Source: Actinomycetota bacterium (GTDB taxonomy: Bacteria; Actinomycetota; Actinomycetes; Nanopelagicales; Nanopelagicaceae). Taken from it: a DNA stretch of 35,441 bases. This document shows, one piece after another, positions 1 to 7,185 of the stretch (the stretch's first letter is position 1; each line of letters opens with the position of its first letter). Below the pieces are notes generated by a model. That model was not told where the DNA came from and searched no databases. It worked only from the letters and a program-made list of their open reading frames with translations. The position numbers were made by a program, and so were the translations under genes. The stretch is from the NCBI GenBank assembly GCA_947452525.1, contig CANGCW010000002.1:1-35441 (forward strand), in the 5' to 3' direction.

Positions 1-416
1 CGTTCCCAACCGCATTCAATCTTGAATTTCTTGATTGTTGCTTCGATGGCATCAAGATTCTCTCGGCCGAGACGTTCAATCGTCTCCATCTCCTTCGGAA
101 ATCTCGCCATGCCATTCACAAAGCCATGAGTAAGAGAGGTACTGCAGAATCCACCGTTGCGCCCAGATGCACCTGCGCCAGTCTCTTGCGCTTCAACAAT
201 TACGACACTGCGAGTTGGGTTTCTCGTCTTTGCAATGAGTGCGGTCCATAAGCCGGTATATCCAGCTCCTACGATGCAGAGATCGGCTTCAATATCGCCG
301 ATGAGTCCAGGATGCCAATCGGGCTCCAAGGGATCTGTATCTAGCCACCATAACTCTGGGTGGACCTCTTCAAGACTCTTAAGAACTTCTAGTTTCTCAG
401 AATAATCTGAACTCAC
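1..416 (-). CDS. FAD-dependent amine oxidoreductase (DAO family), N-terminal part, cut by window edge
   Basis: Reading the minus strand from a GTG at 416-414 gives 138 in-frame codons with no stop before the left edge, so only the N-terminal third or so is present. A GGAG lies five bases upstream of the GTG, which supports this start. At about residues 48-58 there is a Rossmann dinucleotide-binding motif (VGAGYTGLWTA), followed by GAGASGRNGGFC, typical of DAO-fold flavoenzymes such as gamma-glutamylputrescine oxidase and related amine oxidases. The substrate cannot be told from this fragment. It is the last visible gene of the minus-strand run starting at 3410, 36 bases after the EamA gene, so it is probably co-transcribed with the two exporters and the hydrolase. 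An amine or amino acid substrate would suit the betaine/amine theme of the window, but this is inference. Confidence 0.8.
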   Translation of the reverse strand, partial: MSSDYSEKLEVLKSLEEVHPELWWLDTDPLEPDWHPGLIGDIEADLCIVGAGYTGLWTALIAKTRNPTRSVVIVEAQETGAGASGRNGGFCSTSLTHGFVNGMARFPKEMETIERLGRENLDAIEATIKKFKIECGWE

Positions 417-452
417 AACAACTCCACTAATAGGACTGCAATTAGGGAAATC

Positions 453-1349
453 TTAGCCCCTATTAAAGAGATGTATCCGCTTTTGAACGAGCGCCGCGGA
501 GAGTAGGACTAGCACCCCGCCAAAAATCTGATGCACGCCGAATGGCTCGTCAAGGAACCAGATACCGAGCACCGTTGCAACAAGCGGAGTTATATAGGTA
601 ACGGTACTCGCGATTGCGCTTCCAGCAATGCGGACATTTCTAAAGTTCCAAATATAGGCAACCCCTGTGCCAAGCACACCAAGGAGAAGAATTCCCCAGA
701 TAGCATGTGAGGTGAATGGCGCGCGCTTGATGCCGATAAAGAGTGCGAAGGGAGATAGCAAGATTGCCGAACTGCAGACCTGAGCCGTGGCAAGAGTCGT
801 GGAGCTATAACTCATCGCTCCGATATAGCGCTTTGAGTACGGGAAGGAGATCCCGTAACAGAGAGTTGCACCCAATAAAGCAACTACTCCAACGGTGCTG
901 TTCTTACTCAGGCCACTAAACGCTCCCGTAAGAGATGCGATGCCGAGAAAGCCAAGAAGAATTCCAAGGCTCTGGTCTTTATTGATTCTCTGCTCTTTAA
1001 AGGCGAAGGAGATGATGATTCCGGTCATCAAAGGTGTCGTGGCATTAAGTAGCCCGGCCATAACGCTGGATACATGCTGCTCACCAAAGGCGAAGAGATA
1101 ACCAGGAACCGCGTTGAGTAACAGAGCGAGAACGGCCAGGTGGAACCAATCCTTGGCCTTATTAGGTAATTTGCTCTTTGTCATTGCTGAGTAGATCAGA
1201 AGAGTTGTTCCGCCAATTAATCCTCGTCCGAATGCGATGCCGATCGATGTAAGCGACTCAAGGCCCCACTTGATGAAGAGAAAAGAACTACCCCAGACGA
1301 TTCCGAGAGCGATAAAGCCAGGTAGCCAGGACTGCGAGCTCTTCTTCAT
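453..1349 (-). CDS. EamA-family (DMT superfamily) transporter
   Basis: A 298-residue very hydrophobic protein with the two-repeat, ten-helix pattern of drug/metabolite transporters: an N-terminal GIVWGSSFLFIKWGL segment and a C-terminal repeat near residues 240-290 (VTYITPLVATVLGIWFLDEP), which is a classic EamA signature. It begins at ATG 1349, shortly after the positively charged MKKSSQSW. Members of the family export amino acids, nucleobases and other metabolites across the cytoplasmic membrane. The substrate is not predictable here. It lies 24 bases downstream of a second, distinct EamA gene and 36 bases upstream of the DAO-family oxidase, so it looks like part of one operon. The two neighbours are not near-identical copies, so they are either an old duplication or two separate acquisitions. 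Confidence 0.9.
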   Translation of the reverse strand: MKKSSQSWLPGFIALGIVWGSSFLFIKWGLESLTSIGIAFGRGLIGGTTLLIYSAMTKSKLPNKAKDWFHLAVLALLLNAVPGYLFAFGEQHVSSVMAGLLNATTPLMTGIIISFAFKEQRINKDQSLGILLGFLGIASLTGAFSGLSKNSTVGVVALLGATLCYGISFPYSKRYIGAMSYSSTTLATAQVCSSAILLSPFALFIGIKRAPFTSHAIWGILLLGVLGTGVAYIWNFRNVRIAGSAIASTVTYITPLVATVLGIWFLDEPFGVHQIFGGVLVLLSAALVQKRIHLFNRG

Positions 1350-1373
1350 TCGGCAATAGTAATTACTTTGAGA

Positions 1374-2204
1374 TTAGGCAGCTCGAGAAACGCCCCAGAT
1401 ACTGAAGAGGACAAGTGCGCCACCAACACCCTGAATAAGCGTTGGTACTCCCCTCCCGAGCAGCGCACTTGCTGCAACTCCAGCGACTGGAATCAGGTTG
1501 AGGGCCGAACCCGTTACCTTGCTCGGCAACTTTGAGGAGAGAAAGTTAAAGGCAACAAAGGGAAGGCCAACACCAAAGATTCCAGAGGCGATTGCCGCAA
1601 TCCAGATATGGGTAGGTGCACTCTCGAGATGGCGATGAAACGATGCAAAAACAAGGAGCGAGAGCAGTGCTGAAACAGTTGTCTGTGCAAAGGCAACAGA
1701 GAAAGGGTCTTCGCCCATCAAATATTTACGCATCCCTGTTGAATAAATACCGAAGAGAAGAGCGGAGAGCAAGAAGAAGATCGCGCCACCACCGGCAGAG
1801 AGTGAGCCACCGGCTGCAAGTGCGACTCCAACTATTCCAATCGCGACAGCAAGAAGAGATGCGCGTGAAATTTTATGTGCAAGCCAGAGGCGGGCAATCA
1901 ACAACGAGAAGATCGCCTCGGAAGAGAGAATGATGACGCCAGTACTCGCAGTGGCAGATTTGTAACCGTAATTACCGAGTAGCCATGCTGCAAAGGGCTG
2001 AAGTGCACCAATCCACCAGAGATAACGCCACCTTACTTTTACGTGGTTCTGAAATAACCGGACGACGGCTAAGAAAAGAAAGCCCACCGTGCACTCAATA
2101 GCGGTCAGCGTGAGAGGTGCGAATCTGGTGACTGCAATATCAGCCAGGGGGTTTGATACACCCCAGCTCGCCATGCAGGCGAGAAGAATCAGCCAATTCT
2201 TCAT
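1374..2204 (-). CDS. EamA-family (DMT superfamily) transporter, second copy
   Basis: A 276-residue hydrophobic protein with about ten membrane segments and the EamA features MASWGVSNPLADIAV near the N-terminus and FVAFNFLSSKLPSK at about residue 220. A longer reading from TTG 2222 exists, but it overlaps the preceding gene by 11 bases and adds only MHSKST. ATG 2204 is the better start: it gives a normal DMT N-terminus seven bases after the upstream stop. No strong Shine-Dalgarno is visible at either. The gene sits between the alpha/beta hydrolase and the first EamA transporter in the same direction, so translational coupling is likely. The substrate is unknown. Two full-length DMT proteins in tandem are each probably functional alone (or as homodimers), since neither looks like a half-size SMR-type partner. 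Confidence 0.88.
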   Translation of the reverse strand: MKNWLILLACMASWGVSNPLADIAVTRFAPLTLTAIECTVGFLFLAVVRLFQNHVKVRWRYLWWIGALQPFAAWLLGNYGYKSATASTGVIILSSEAIFSLLIARLWLAHKISRASLLAVAIGIVGVALAAGGSLSAGGGAIFFLLSALLFGIYSTGMRKYLMGEDPFSVAFAQTTVSALLSLLVFASFHRHLESAPTHIWIAAIASGIFGVGLPFVAFNFLSSKLPSKVTGSALNLIPVAGVAASALLGRGVPTLIQGVGGALVLFSIWGVSRAA

Positions 2205-2211
2205 CGTTGAC

Positions 2212-2886
2212 TTACTGTGCAAGTTCGAGAGCCTTTAAGAGCGCTTCCCACGTCGGTCCTGTTGGTTCAGTGAATTCAAAGTGTCCGATTCCTTCAAGTG
2301 GGAAGAAGGTAACCGTTGAGCCCTTTGATTTGCAGTTTCGCAAATATCCCTGTGTCACTTCAAAGGGGACGCGGTCATCTACAGTGCCTTGAATAATAAA
2401 GAGTGGTGCGCGAGGAGCAGGCAACTTCATCGGATCAAGATCTGGTCGAGAGCTCGCGGGCGCTTCTAACCATTCAGCGACCGCTCCTTGTCCTAGACCA
2501 CGCGTCTCGGTCTCCTCCATATCCGCGACCGGAGCGAGTCCAATAACCGCGATGACATTTGAGTAGAAGCGCTCCGTGATGAGAGCGAGATGGCCACCTG
2601 CAGAGAATCCAACAAGGATGATTTTCTCGTTAATAAAGGTGTCGAGCGCGCTTCGCACATCTTTGACGAGAGTATCTGGGTCACCCGGACGGCGACGATA
2701 TTCGATGGAAGAGAGATTCCACTTCAACGCTGAGAGCGCCTCAGCAACCTTCTTAAAGTGATCGCGGTTCCACTCGACACCCCAATATCCACCGTGAATC
2801 AGAACGATACGTGGCTTTGCGGAGGAGAACTGCTCGTAGCGATCAATGACCTGATCCGGATCTGTTCCGTACGGAATCGTGATCAT
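2212..2886 (-). CDS. Alpha/beta hydrolase, esterase or arylformamidase-like
   Basis: A 224-residue alpha/beta hydrolase. The oxyanion-hole motif HGGYWG is at residues 31-36, the nucleophile elbow GFSAGG (Ser) is near residue 97, an acidic residue within QGTVDDRVP near residue 170, and the likely catalytic His in GIGHFEF near residue 200. The HGGYW form is typical of the kynurenine formamidase/BD-FAE esterase group, which is shorter than most lipases and matches this size. The exact substrate is not established. The ATG at 2886 shares its A with the TGA stop of the DinB-like gene (TGATG), so the two are translationally coupled. Downstream come the EamA exporters, which suggests hydrolysis of a small molecule followed by export of a product, but that is speculative. 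Confidence 0.85.
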   Translation of the reverse strand: MITIPYGTDPDQVIDRYEQFSSAKPRIVLIHGGYWGVEWNRDHFKKVAEALSALKWNLSSIEYRRRPGDPDTLVKDVRSALDTFINEKIILVGFSAGGHLALITERFYSNVIAVIGLAPVADMEETETRGLGQGAVAEWLEAPASSRPDLDPMKLPAPRAPLFIIQGTVDDRVPFEVTQGYLRNCKSKGSTVTFFPLEGIGHFEFTEPTGPTWEALLKALELAQ

Positions 2887-3410
2887 CAGTATCCGATCTT
2901 TCCGTCGAGTGCTTCTCGGATCATATCCATATGGCCAAGGTGACGCGCATACTCTTCAAGAAGATGCAGGTGCACAAATCTAGCCGAGACCTCTCGGCCG
3001 TAAGCGCTACTGAAAAAGTGAGCATCTAAATCTTTGGATGCCATTGACTTCCTGGAGCGATCCACACTTGACTGAAAGTTAGTAAATACTTCCGAAATAG
3101 GGTGCGATATGAGATTGAAGAAATCCGGATCATCATTTTCAGTTCCATAAAAATAGCCAATCTCGTGAACACTCTTACCCTCGAGCACCTCTTGGCTCCA
3201 GAAAAGTTCGGCATGGGTGAGGTGGCGAAGAATGCCAATGAGTGAATGTGGCGAGTTAGGAACTGGAGTTGTGCGAAGTTGCTCCTCGCTTAACTCTTCA
3301 CATTTAGCCAGCACCGTCTCGCGATGAAAATCCAAGAGCGAGTTCGCCATCGCCCTCTCATCCCCCGTGACACGAGCCGGGGTGCGATCTTTGGGCCAAG
3401 GGGTAAACAT
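2886..3410 (-). CDS. DinB/DUF664-family protein
   Basis: A 174-residue protein with the four-helix DinB-like arrangement: a His after the first long helix (LIGILRHLTHAELFW, about residues 57-71) and a C-terminal helix with EEYARHLGHMDMIRE (about residues 151-165), where the His residues would form the metal site seen in DinB/YfiT/DUF664 proteins. The family includes bacillithiol- or mycothiol-dependent S-transferases and proteins of unknown function; the specific activity is not predictable here. It opens the minus-strand run and starts 46 bases from the divergent moaD gene, so the promoters for both directions must lie within that short gap. The start ATG at 3410 is directly visible. Confidence 0.8.
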   Translation of the reverse strand: MFTPWPKDRTPARVTGDERAMANSLLDFHRETVLAKCEELSEEQLRTTPVPNSPHSLIGILRHLTHAELFWSQEVLEGKSVHEIGYFYGTENDDPDFFNLISHPISEVFTNFQSSVDRSRKSMASKDLDAHFFSSAYGREVSARFVHLHLLEEYARHLGHMDMIREALDGKIGY

Positions 3411-3456
3411 AAGCGAATCGTAATCGTGTCCGAGCCGGGTGTGGCAGAATCAAGCC

Positions 3457-3693
3457 ATGCACACCGTGAGATTCTTCGCTGCAGCCCGAGCGGCAGTTGG
3501 AGCGAGTGAACTCTCGTTAGAGCTCTCCACTCTTGAAGATCTACGACAGTTCTGCCGCGCCCACTCCGAGGAATTCGGCAACTTAATTCAGAGCTGCACA
3601 TTCCTCGTTGATGGAATCTCTGAGAGCAATTTCAATAAGTCACTTGCGCAGGGCGTGGAAATCCACGTATTGCCAAAGTTTGCAGGCGGCTAG
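3457..3693 (+). CDS. moaD: MoaD/ThiS-family sulfur carrier (molybdopterin synthase small subunit)
   Basis: A 78-residue beta-grasp protein starting at ATG 3457 (a GTG at 3439 would only add six unlikely residues). The N-terminal strand HTVRFFAAARAAVG and the C-terminus VLPKFAGG are diagnostic: the terminal Gly-Gly is the residue thiocarboxylated in MoaD and related carriers. With MoaE it inserts the dithiolene sulfurs of molybdopterin in the cytoplasm. No moaE is next to it, so the partner must be elsewhere. Given the molybdenum-dependent formate dehydrogenase, FdhD, ModAB and MoeA in this window, MoaD is a more sensible reading than ThiS or a cysteine-biosynthetic CysO. The latter is not excluded, because the next gene downstream is a cysteine-synthase homologue, which resembles the CysO-CysM pairing of actinobacteria. 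Confidence 0.8.
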   Translation: MHTVRFFAAARAAVGASELSLELSTLEDLRQFCRAHSEEFGNLIQSCTFLVDGISESNFNKSLAQGVEIHVLPKFAGG

Positions 3694-3695
3694 GT

Positions 3696-3712
3696 GTTCC
3701 ACTTTATGGAAC
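3696..3712. promoter_or_regulatory. Putative IclR-type operator (perfect inverted repeat)
   Basis: The 17-mer GTTCCACTTTATGGAAC has perfect 6-bp arms (GTTCCA/TGGAAC) around a 5-base centre. It starts three bases after the moaD stop and ends 43 bases before the cysteine-synthase-like ATG. The same architecture, with spacer xxTTA, occurs in the iclR/mtgB divergent region at 14301-14317 and, with one mismatch per arm, at 8213-8229. Operators of this general GTTCC/GGAAC form are known for IclR-family regulators. Binding by the local IclR protein is inference from the shared sequence. Confidence 0.6.
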
Positions 3713-3755
3713 AAAAATCCCACTATGCGGAGCAATAAACCTCAATAATTCACCC

Positions 3756-4664
3756 ATGACACAGGTAAAGAAGATGAACACAATCCTCGACGCGATCGGC
3801 AATACGCCGCTCATCAATATCGAGGGTATCTGGGTGAAGATGGAGTTTATGAATCCATCGGGTTCAATCAAGGCTCGCATTGCGAAGTACATGATTGAGC
3901 GCGCCGAGAGTGAAGGTCTTCTTAAGCCTGGCGATACAATCGTTGAAGCAAGTAGCGGAAACACTGGAAATGCGATGTCGATGGTCGCAGCTGTTAAGGG
4001 CTACAAGATGCTCGTCATCATGCCCGACAATATGAGTCCTGAGCGCACCGCTATCAGCCAAGCATTCGGTGCAGAGGTGCATACGATGGGTGACTTCCAC
4101 GTAAATGACGCGCTCGATGAGGCTCGTCGAATCGGCGAGCAGCCAGGATATTTTGCGCCACAGCAATTTGATAATGAGTGGAATGTGATTGAGAACCGCG
4201 AATGGCTCGGTCAGGAGATTCTGAGCGAGATGCCAGTCCTCCCAGATCTCGTTATCGGTGGCGTCGGAACCGGCGGAACAATCGTCGGTGTTGGTCAAGC
4301 ATTTAAAGCCGCTAATCCAAACTGTAAGGTCATTGCACTTGAACCAGCAGAGTCATGCACGATTCTTTGCGGTGAGGTAAGTAAGCATCTCATCGAAGGA
4401 ATTGCAGATGGCTTCGTGCCAGGAATTGTTCAGCGCCACCATGCTGAACTCGATGGATTTGTTGATATTCACTCCGATGAGGCTATTGAAGAGATGCGTC
4501 GACTCGCACGTGTTCATGGCCTCTTCGTCGGACCATCATCGGGAGCTCATATGCTCGCTGCTCAACGCCTCAAGGTTCAGTATGGCGTTGAGAATGTCGT
4601 TACTTTCTTCTGCGATGAGGGTGAGAAGTACCTCAACGATTATTGGATTAAGTCAGCGAAGTAA
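3756..4664 (+). CDS. PLP-dependent cysteine synthase family enzyme
   Basis: A 302-residue fold-type II PLP enzyme of normal CysK/CysM length. The PLP lysine is K39 in NPSGSIKAR, the substrate loop SSGNTGN is at residues 66-72, the phosphate-binding loop GVGTGGTI at 169-176, and GPSSGA near the C-terminus holds the pyridine-contact Ser. It makes cysteine from O-acetylserine (or O-phosphoserine) and sulfide or a sulfur carrier, or a related beta-replacement product. The start is either ATG 3756 or ATG 3774; the latter gives the usual short lead into the AIGNTPL motif. Upstream is moaD, which could be a CysO-like sulfur donor. The enzyme's 3' end overlaps the convergent fdhD gene by 17 bases. 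An IclR-like inverted repeat at 3696-3712 suggests it belongs to the betaine regulon, which is unexpected for a housekeeping cysteine synthase. Confidence 0.88.
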   Translation: MTQVKKMNTILDAIGNTPLINIEGIWVKMEFMNPSGSIKARIAKYMIERAESEGLLKPGDTIVEASSGNTGNAMSMVAAVKGYKMLVIMPDNMSPERTAISQAFGAEVHTMGDFHVNDALDEARRIGEQPGYFAPQQFDNEWNVIENREWLGQEILSEMPVLPDLVIGGVGTGGTIVGVGQAFKAANPNCKVIALEPAESCTILCGEVSKHLIEGIADGFVPGIVQRHHAELDGFVDIHSDEAIEEMRRLARVHGLFVGPSSGAHMLAAQRLKVQYGVENVVTFFCDEGEKYLNDYWIKSAK

Positions 4665-5478
4665 ATCTCTTCGCCTTGCCATCACGGGCAAAGGCGAGAA
4701 GCGTTAATCCAAACTCATCCGCGACCTCAATCGCCAACGAGGTTGGCGCGGAGACTCCGATAAGTGCGCTAATTCCGGCGCAGATTGCCTTCTGAACTAT
4801 CTCGTAACCGACTCGCCCAGAGACGACAATGCTGTAACCAGATAGCGGGAGAAGTGCTTGCATAAGGGCGGCGCCAATCACTTTATCAACGGCGTTATGG
4901 CGACCAACATCTTCACGAGCAATTACCGGCTTTCCCGCTGGATCTATCAAAACTGCGGCATGCAGACCGCCAGTCTTTGTGAAGATTGCTTGGCGGCCAT
5001 TGAGCGCCTCTGCGTAGCTAGCTAACTCTGCTAGCGAGTGATGCGTCTGCTCCACGTTAGATGTGCCACGTGTCCGTAAATCCGAGATATTCGTCGAACC
5101 ACAGACACCACACGCGCTCGTCATGGTGAAACGTCGTTCCATTGTGCGAGGTTGGGCAGGGGCGTTTACAGCAACCTTTGCAATGACAACATTTGCTCGT
5201 TGCCGAGGTGTGAGCGAGCGATCAGCGCAGACCTTTACCTCAAGGAGGTTCTCCGGGTGAGCGAGAAAGCCCTCTCCCCACAAGAATCCAGCAGCGAGAT
5301 CAAGATCCGCACCTGGTGTGCGCATTGTTATGCCAAGTTGTTCTTCAGCCTCACCTCTACGGATGCGAATCTCGAGTGGCTCTTCAACCACAACGCTATC
5401 TGTAGCGGGAACTTCTGTATCGCTTGGTATTGCTCGTACCTTTGATATAGAAGAGGGCGCGTTATCCTCGCTTGGCAT
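4648..5478 (-). CDS. fdhD: Formate dehydrogenase accessory sulfurtransferase FdhD
   Basis: A 276-residue FdhD. The characteristic motif TMTSACGVCGSTN carries the CxxC pair C123/C126 that accepts persulfide from a cysteine desulfurase; FdhD then sulfurates the molybdenum cofactor of formate dehydrogenase. Downstream motifs REDVGRHNAVDK and VVSGRVGYEIVQKA are also typical. The first 30 residues look like a variable, poorly structured extension. It starts at ATG 5478 and overlaps the end of betA by 17 bases, so an FDH maturation gene is coupled to choline oxidation although its target enzyme is encoded 15 kb away. This links the two parts of the window functionally. Its 3' end overlaps the convergent cysteine synthase-like gene by 17 bases. 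Confidence 0.95.
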   Translation of the reverse strand: MPSEDNAPSSISKVRAIPSDTEVPATDSVVVEEPLEIRIRRGEAEEQLGITMRTPGADLDLAAGFLWGEGFLAHPENLLEVKVCADRSLTPRQRANVVIAKVAVNAPAQPRTMERRFTMTSACGVCGSTNISDLRTRGTSNVEQTHHSLAELASYAEALNGRQAIFTKTGGLHAAVLIDPAGKPVIAREDVGRHNAVDKVIGAALMQALLPLSGYSIVVSGRVGYEIVQKAICAGISALIGVSAPTSLAIEVADEFGLTLLAFARDGKAKRFTSLT

Positions 5479-7105
5479 GGCGATAGAACTCAGTGTGCTC
5501 TGCAGGTAGCGGCGCCTTGCCCTGGATCAAATCAGCAGCACGTTCAGCAACCATCATTACGGGTGCGTAGATATTTCCATTGGTGACATATGGGAATACA
5601 GATGCATCGCAGACACGAAGACCTTCAAGGCCATGAACCTTCATCGTCTCCGGATCAACAACTGACATCTCATCTGTTCCCATCTTCGCAGTACATGATG
5701 GATGTAGAGCGGTCTCTCCATCTTTACGAACCCAGTCGAGAATCTCTTCCGGAGTTGAGACCGATGATCCAGGAGAGGACTCTCCCCCGTTGAACTCGCT
5801 CATCGCTGGCTGGGTGAGGATACGGCGGGCAACCTGAACTGCCTCTACCCACTCGCGTTGATCTTGATCTGTCGAGAGATAGTTAAATTGCAGAGCAGGA
5901 TGTTCGAGTGGATCCTTACTCTTAATCTTTACTGTTCCGCGGGCATCGGAGTACATCGGACCAACGTGGACTTGATAACCATGTCCGCCCTTAGGCCCAG
6001 TTCCGTCGTAACGAATTGCCAGAGGCAAGAAGTGGAACATGAGATTTGGATACTCAACCTCTTCATTGGAACGGGTAAATCCGCCCGCTTCAAAGTGATT
6101 TGTTGCTCCAGGACCCTTACGTAGGAAGAGCCAGGCTGCACCGATAAATGGGCGCTTCCAGACCTTAAGACTTGGCTGCTGGGTAACAGGCTTCAAAGAC
6201 TTGTATTGGACGTAGACCTCGAGGTGATCCTGAAGATTCGCTCCAACTCCTGGAAGGTTCTTCACTACCGGGATACCAAGCGCGTTGAGATCCTTCTCAT
6301 TGCCAACTCCGGAGAGCTGAAGAATCTGTGGCGTATTAATTGCTCCACCGCAGAGAATAACTTCACGGGAGTTAATGATGGTCTTCTTGCCCTTGATGAT
6401 TGCCTCGACGCCGACTGCGCGTTGACCTTCAAAGAGAACCTTTGTAACCATCGCACGTGTCTTTACGGTGAGATTCTTACGCTTCATCGCTGGATAGAGA
6501 TAGGCACGGGCTGCGCTGAGGCGACGGCCGCGGTAGACGTTGCGATCAAAACGGGCAAAGCCCTCTTGCTTAAAACCATTCACATCATCTGTGCGCGGGT
6601 ATCCCGCATCAACTGTTGCCTTAAAGAATGCGGCGAAGAGTGGGCCTTTCGATGGTCCACGTTCTAACTTCAGCGGACCTGAACCACCGCGGAACTCACT
6701 CTTGGGATCGGCGAGGCAGTTCTCCATCTTCCGGAAGTATGGAAGGCAATGTGCGTAATCCCAATTAGCCATTCCCTCATCACGTGCCCAGCGCTCGTAA
6801 TCCATCGGATTGCCGCGTTGGAAGATCATGCCATTAATTGAACTTGAACCGCCGAGGACCTTTCCGCGCGCATGGTAGATGCGACGGTTATTCATAAATG
6901 GCTCTGGCTCTGACTCGTACTTCCAATCGTAGAATTTGCTACCAATCGGGAATGCTAAAGCTGCTGGCATATGAATGAATACATCCCATTTAAAATCTCT
7001 TCGTCCAGCTTCAAGAACGAGAACGCTCTTCTCTGGGTTTTCGCTCAATCGCGCTGCGAGAGCCGAACCTGCTGAACCGCCACCAACGATGATGTAATCG
7101 TACAT
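5462..7105 (-). CDS. betA: Choline dehydrogenase-like GMC oxidoreductase
   Basis: A 547-residue GMC-fold flavoprotein. The FAD-binding GGGSAG is at residues 8-13, the GMC signature GKVLGGSSSINGM follows near residue 85, and the C-terminal active-site region ALHPSCTAKMGTD plus NGNIYAPVMM supplies the catalytic His and Asn. It matches choline dehydrogenase BetA best: membrane-associated oxidation of choline to betaine aldehyde with electrons to the respiratory chain. ATG 7105 is preferred over TTG 7117, because GGAG directly abuts the TTG and leaves no spacing. Other GMC alcohol dehydrogenases are possible in isolation, but neighbouring BADH and betaine transporter genes favour choline. It follows the binding-protein gene after a strong hairpin at 7132-7167, so its expression may be attenuated relative to the transporter. 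It overlaps fdhD downstream. Confidence 0.88.
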   Translation of the reverse strand: MYDYIIVGGGSAGSALAARLSENPEKSVLVLEAGRRDFKWDVFIHMPAALAFPIGSKFYDWKYESEPEPFMNNRRIYHARGKVLGGSSSINGMIFQRGNPMDYERWARDEGMANWDYAHCLPYFRKMENCLADPKSEFRGGSGPLKLERGPSKGPLFAAFFKATVDAGYPRTDDVNGFKQEGFARFDRNVYRGRRLSAARAYLYPAMKRKNLTVKTRAMVTKVLFEGQRAVGVEAIIKGKKTIINSREVILCGGAINTPQILQLSGVGNEKDLNALGIPVVKNLPGVGANLQDHLEVYVQYKSLKPVTQQPSLKVWKRPFIGAAWLFLRKGPGATNHFEAGGFTRSNEEVEYPNLMFHFLPLAIRYDGTGPKGGHGYQVHVGPMYSDARGTVKIKSKDPLEHPALQFNYLSTDQDQREWVEAVQVARRILTQPAMSEFNGGESSPGSSVSTPEEILDWVRKDGETALHPSCTAKMGTDEMSVVDPETMKVHGLEGLRVCDASVFPYVTNGNIYAPVMMVAERAADLIQGKAPLPAEHTEFYRHAKRG

Positions 7106-7131
7106 TTCCACGAACAACTCCGTTCAAAGTA

Positions 7132-7167
7132 AAACTGCCCAACTGATTATAGTCAGTTGGGCAGTTT
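7132..7167 (-). terminator. Strong stem-loop between binding-protein gene and betA (terminator or attenuator)
   Basis: A perfect 15-bp stem (AAACTGCCCAACTGA and its complement) encloses a six-base loop. On the minus strand the stem ends in GCAGTTTTACTTT, a short T-rich tail. It starts 18 bases after the stop of the binding-protein gene at 7186. The T run is weak, so partial termination or protection of the binding-protein mRNA from 3' decay is as likely as complete termination. Confidence 0.75.
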
Positions 7168-7185
7168 GTTGACTTAATTAATTAC

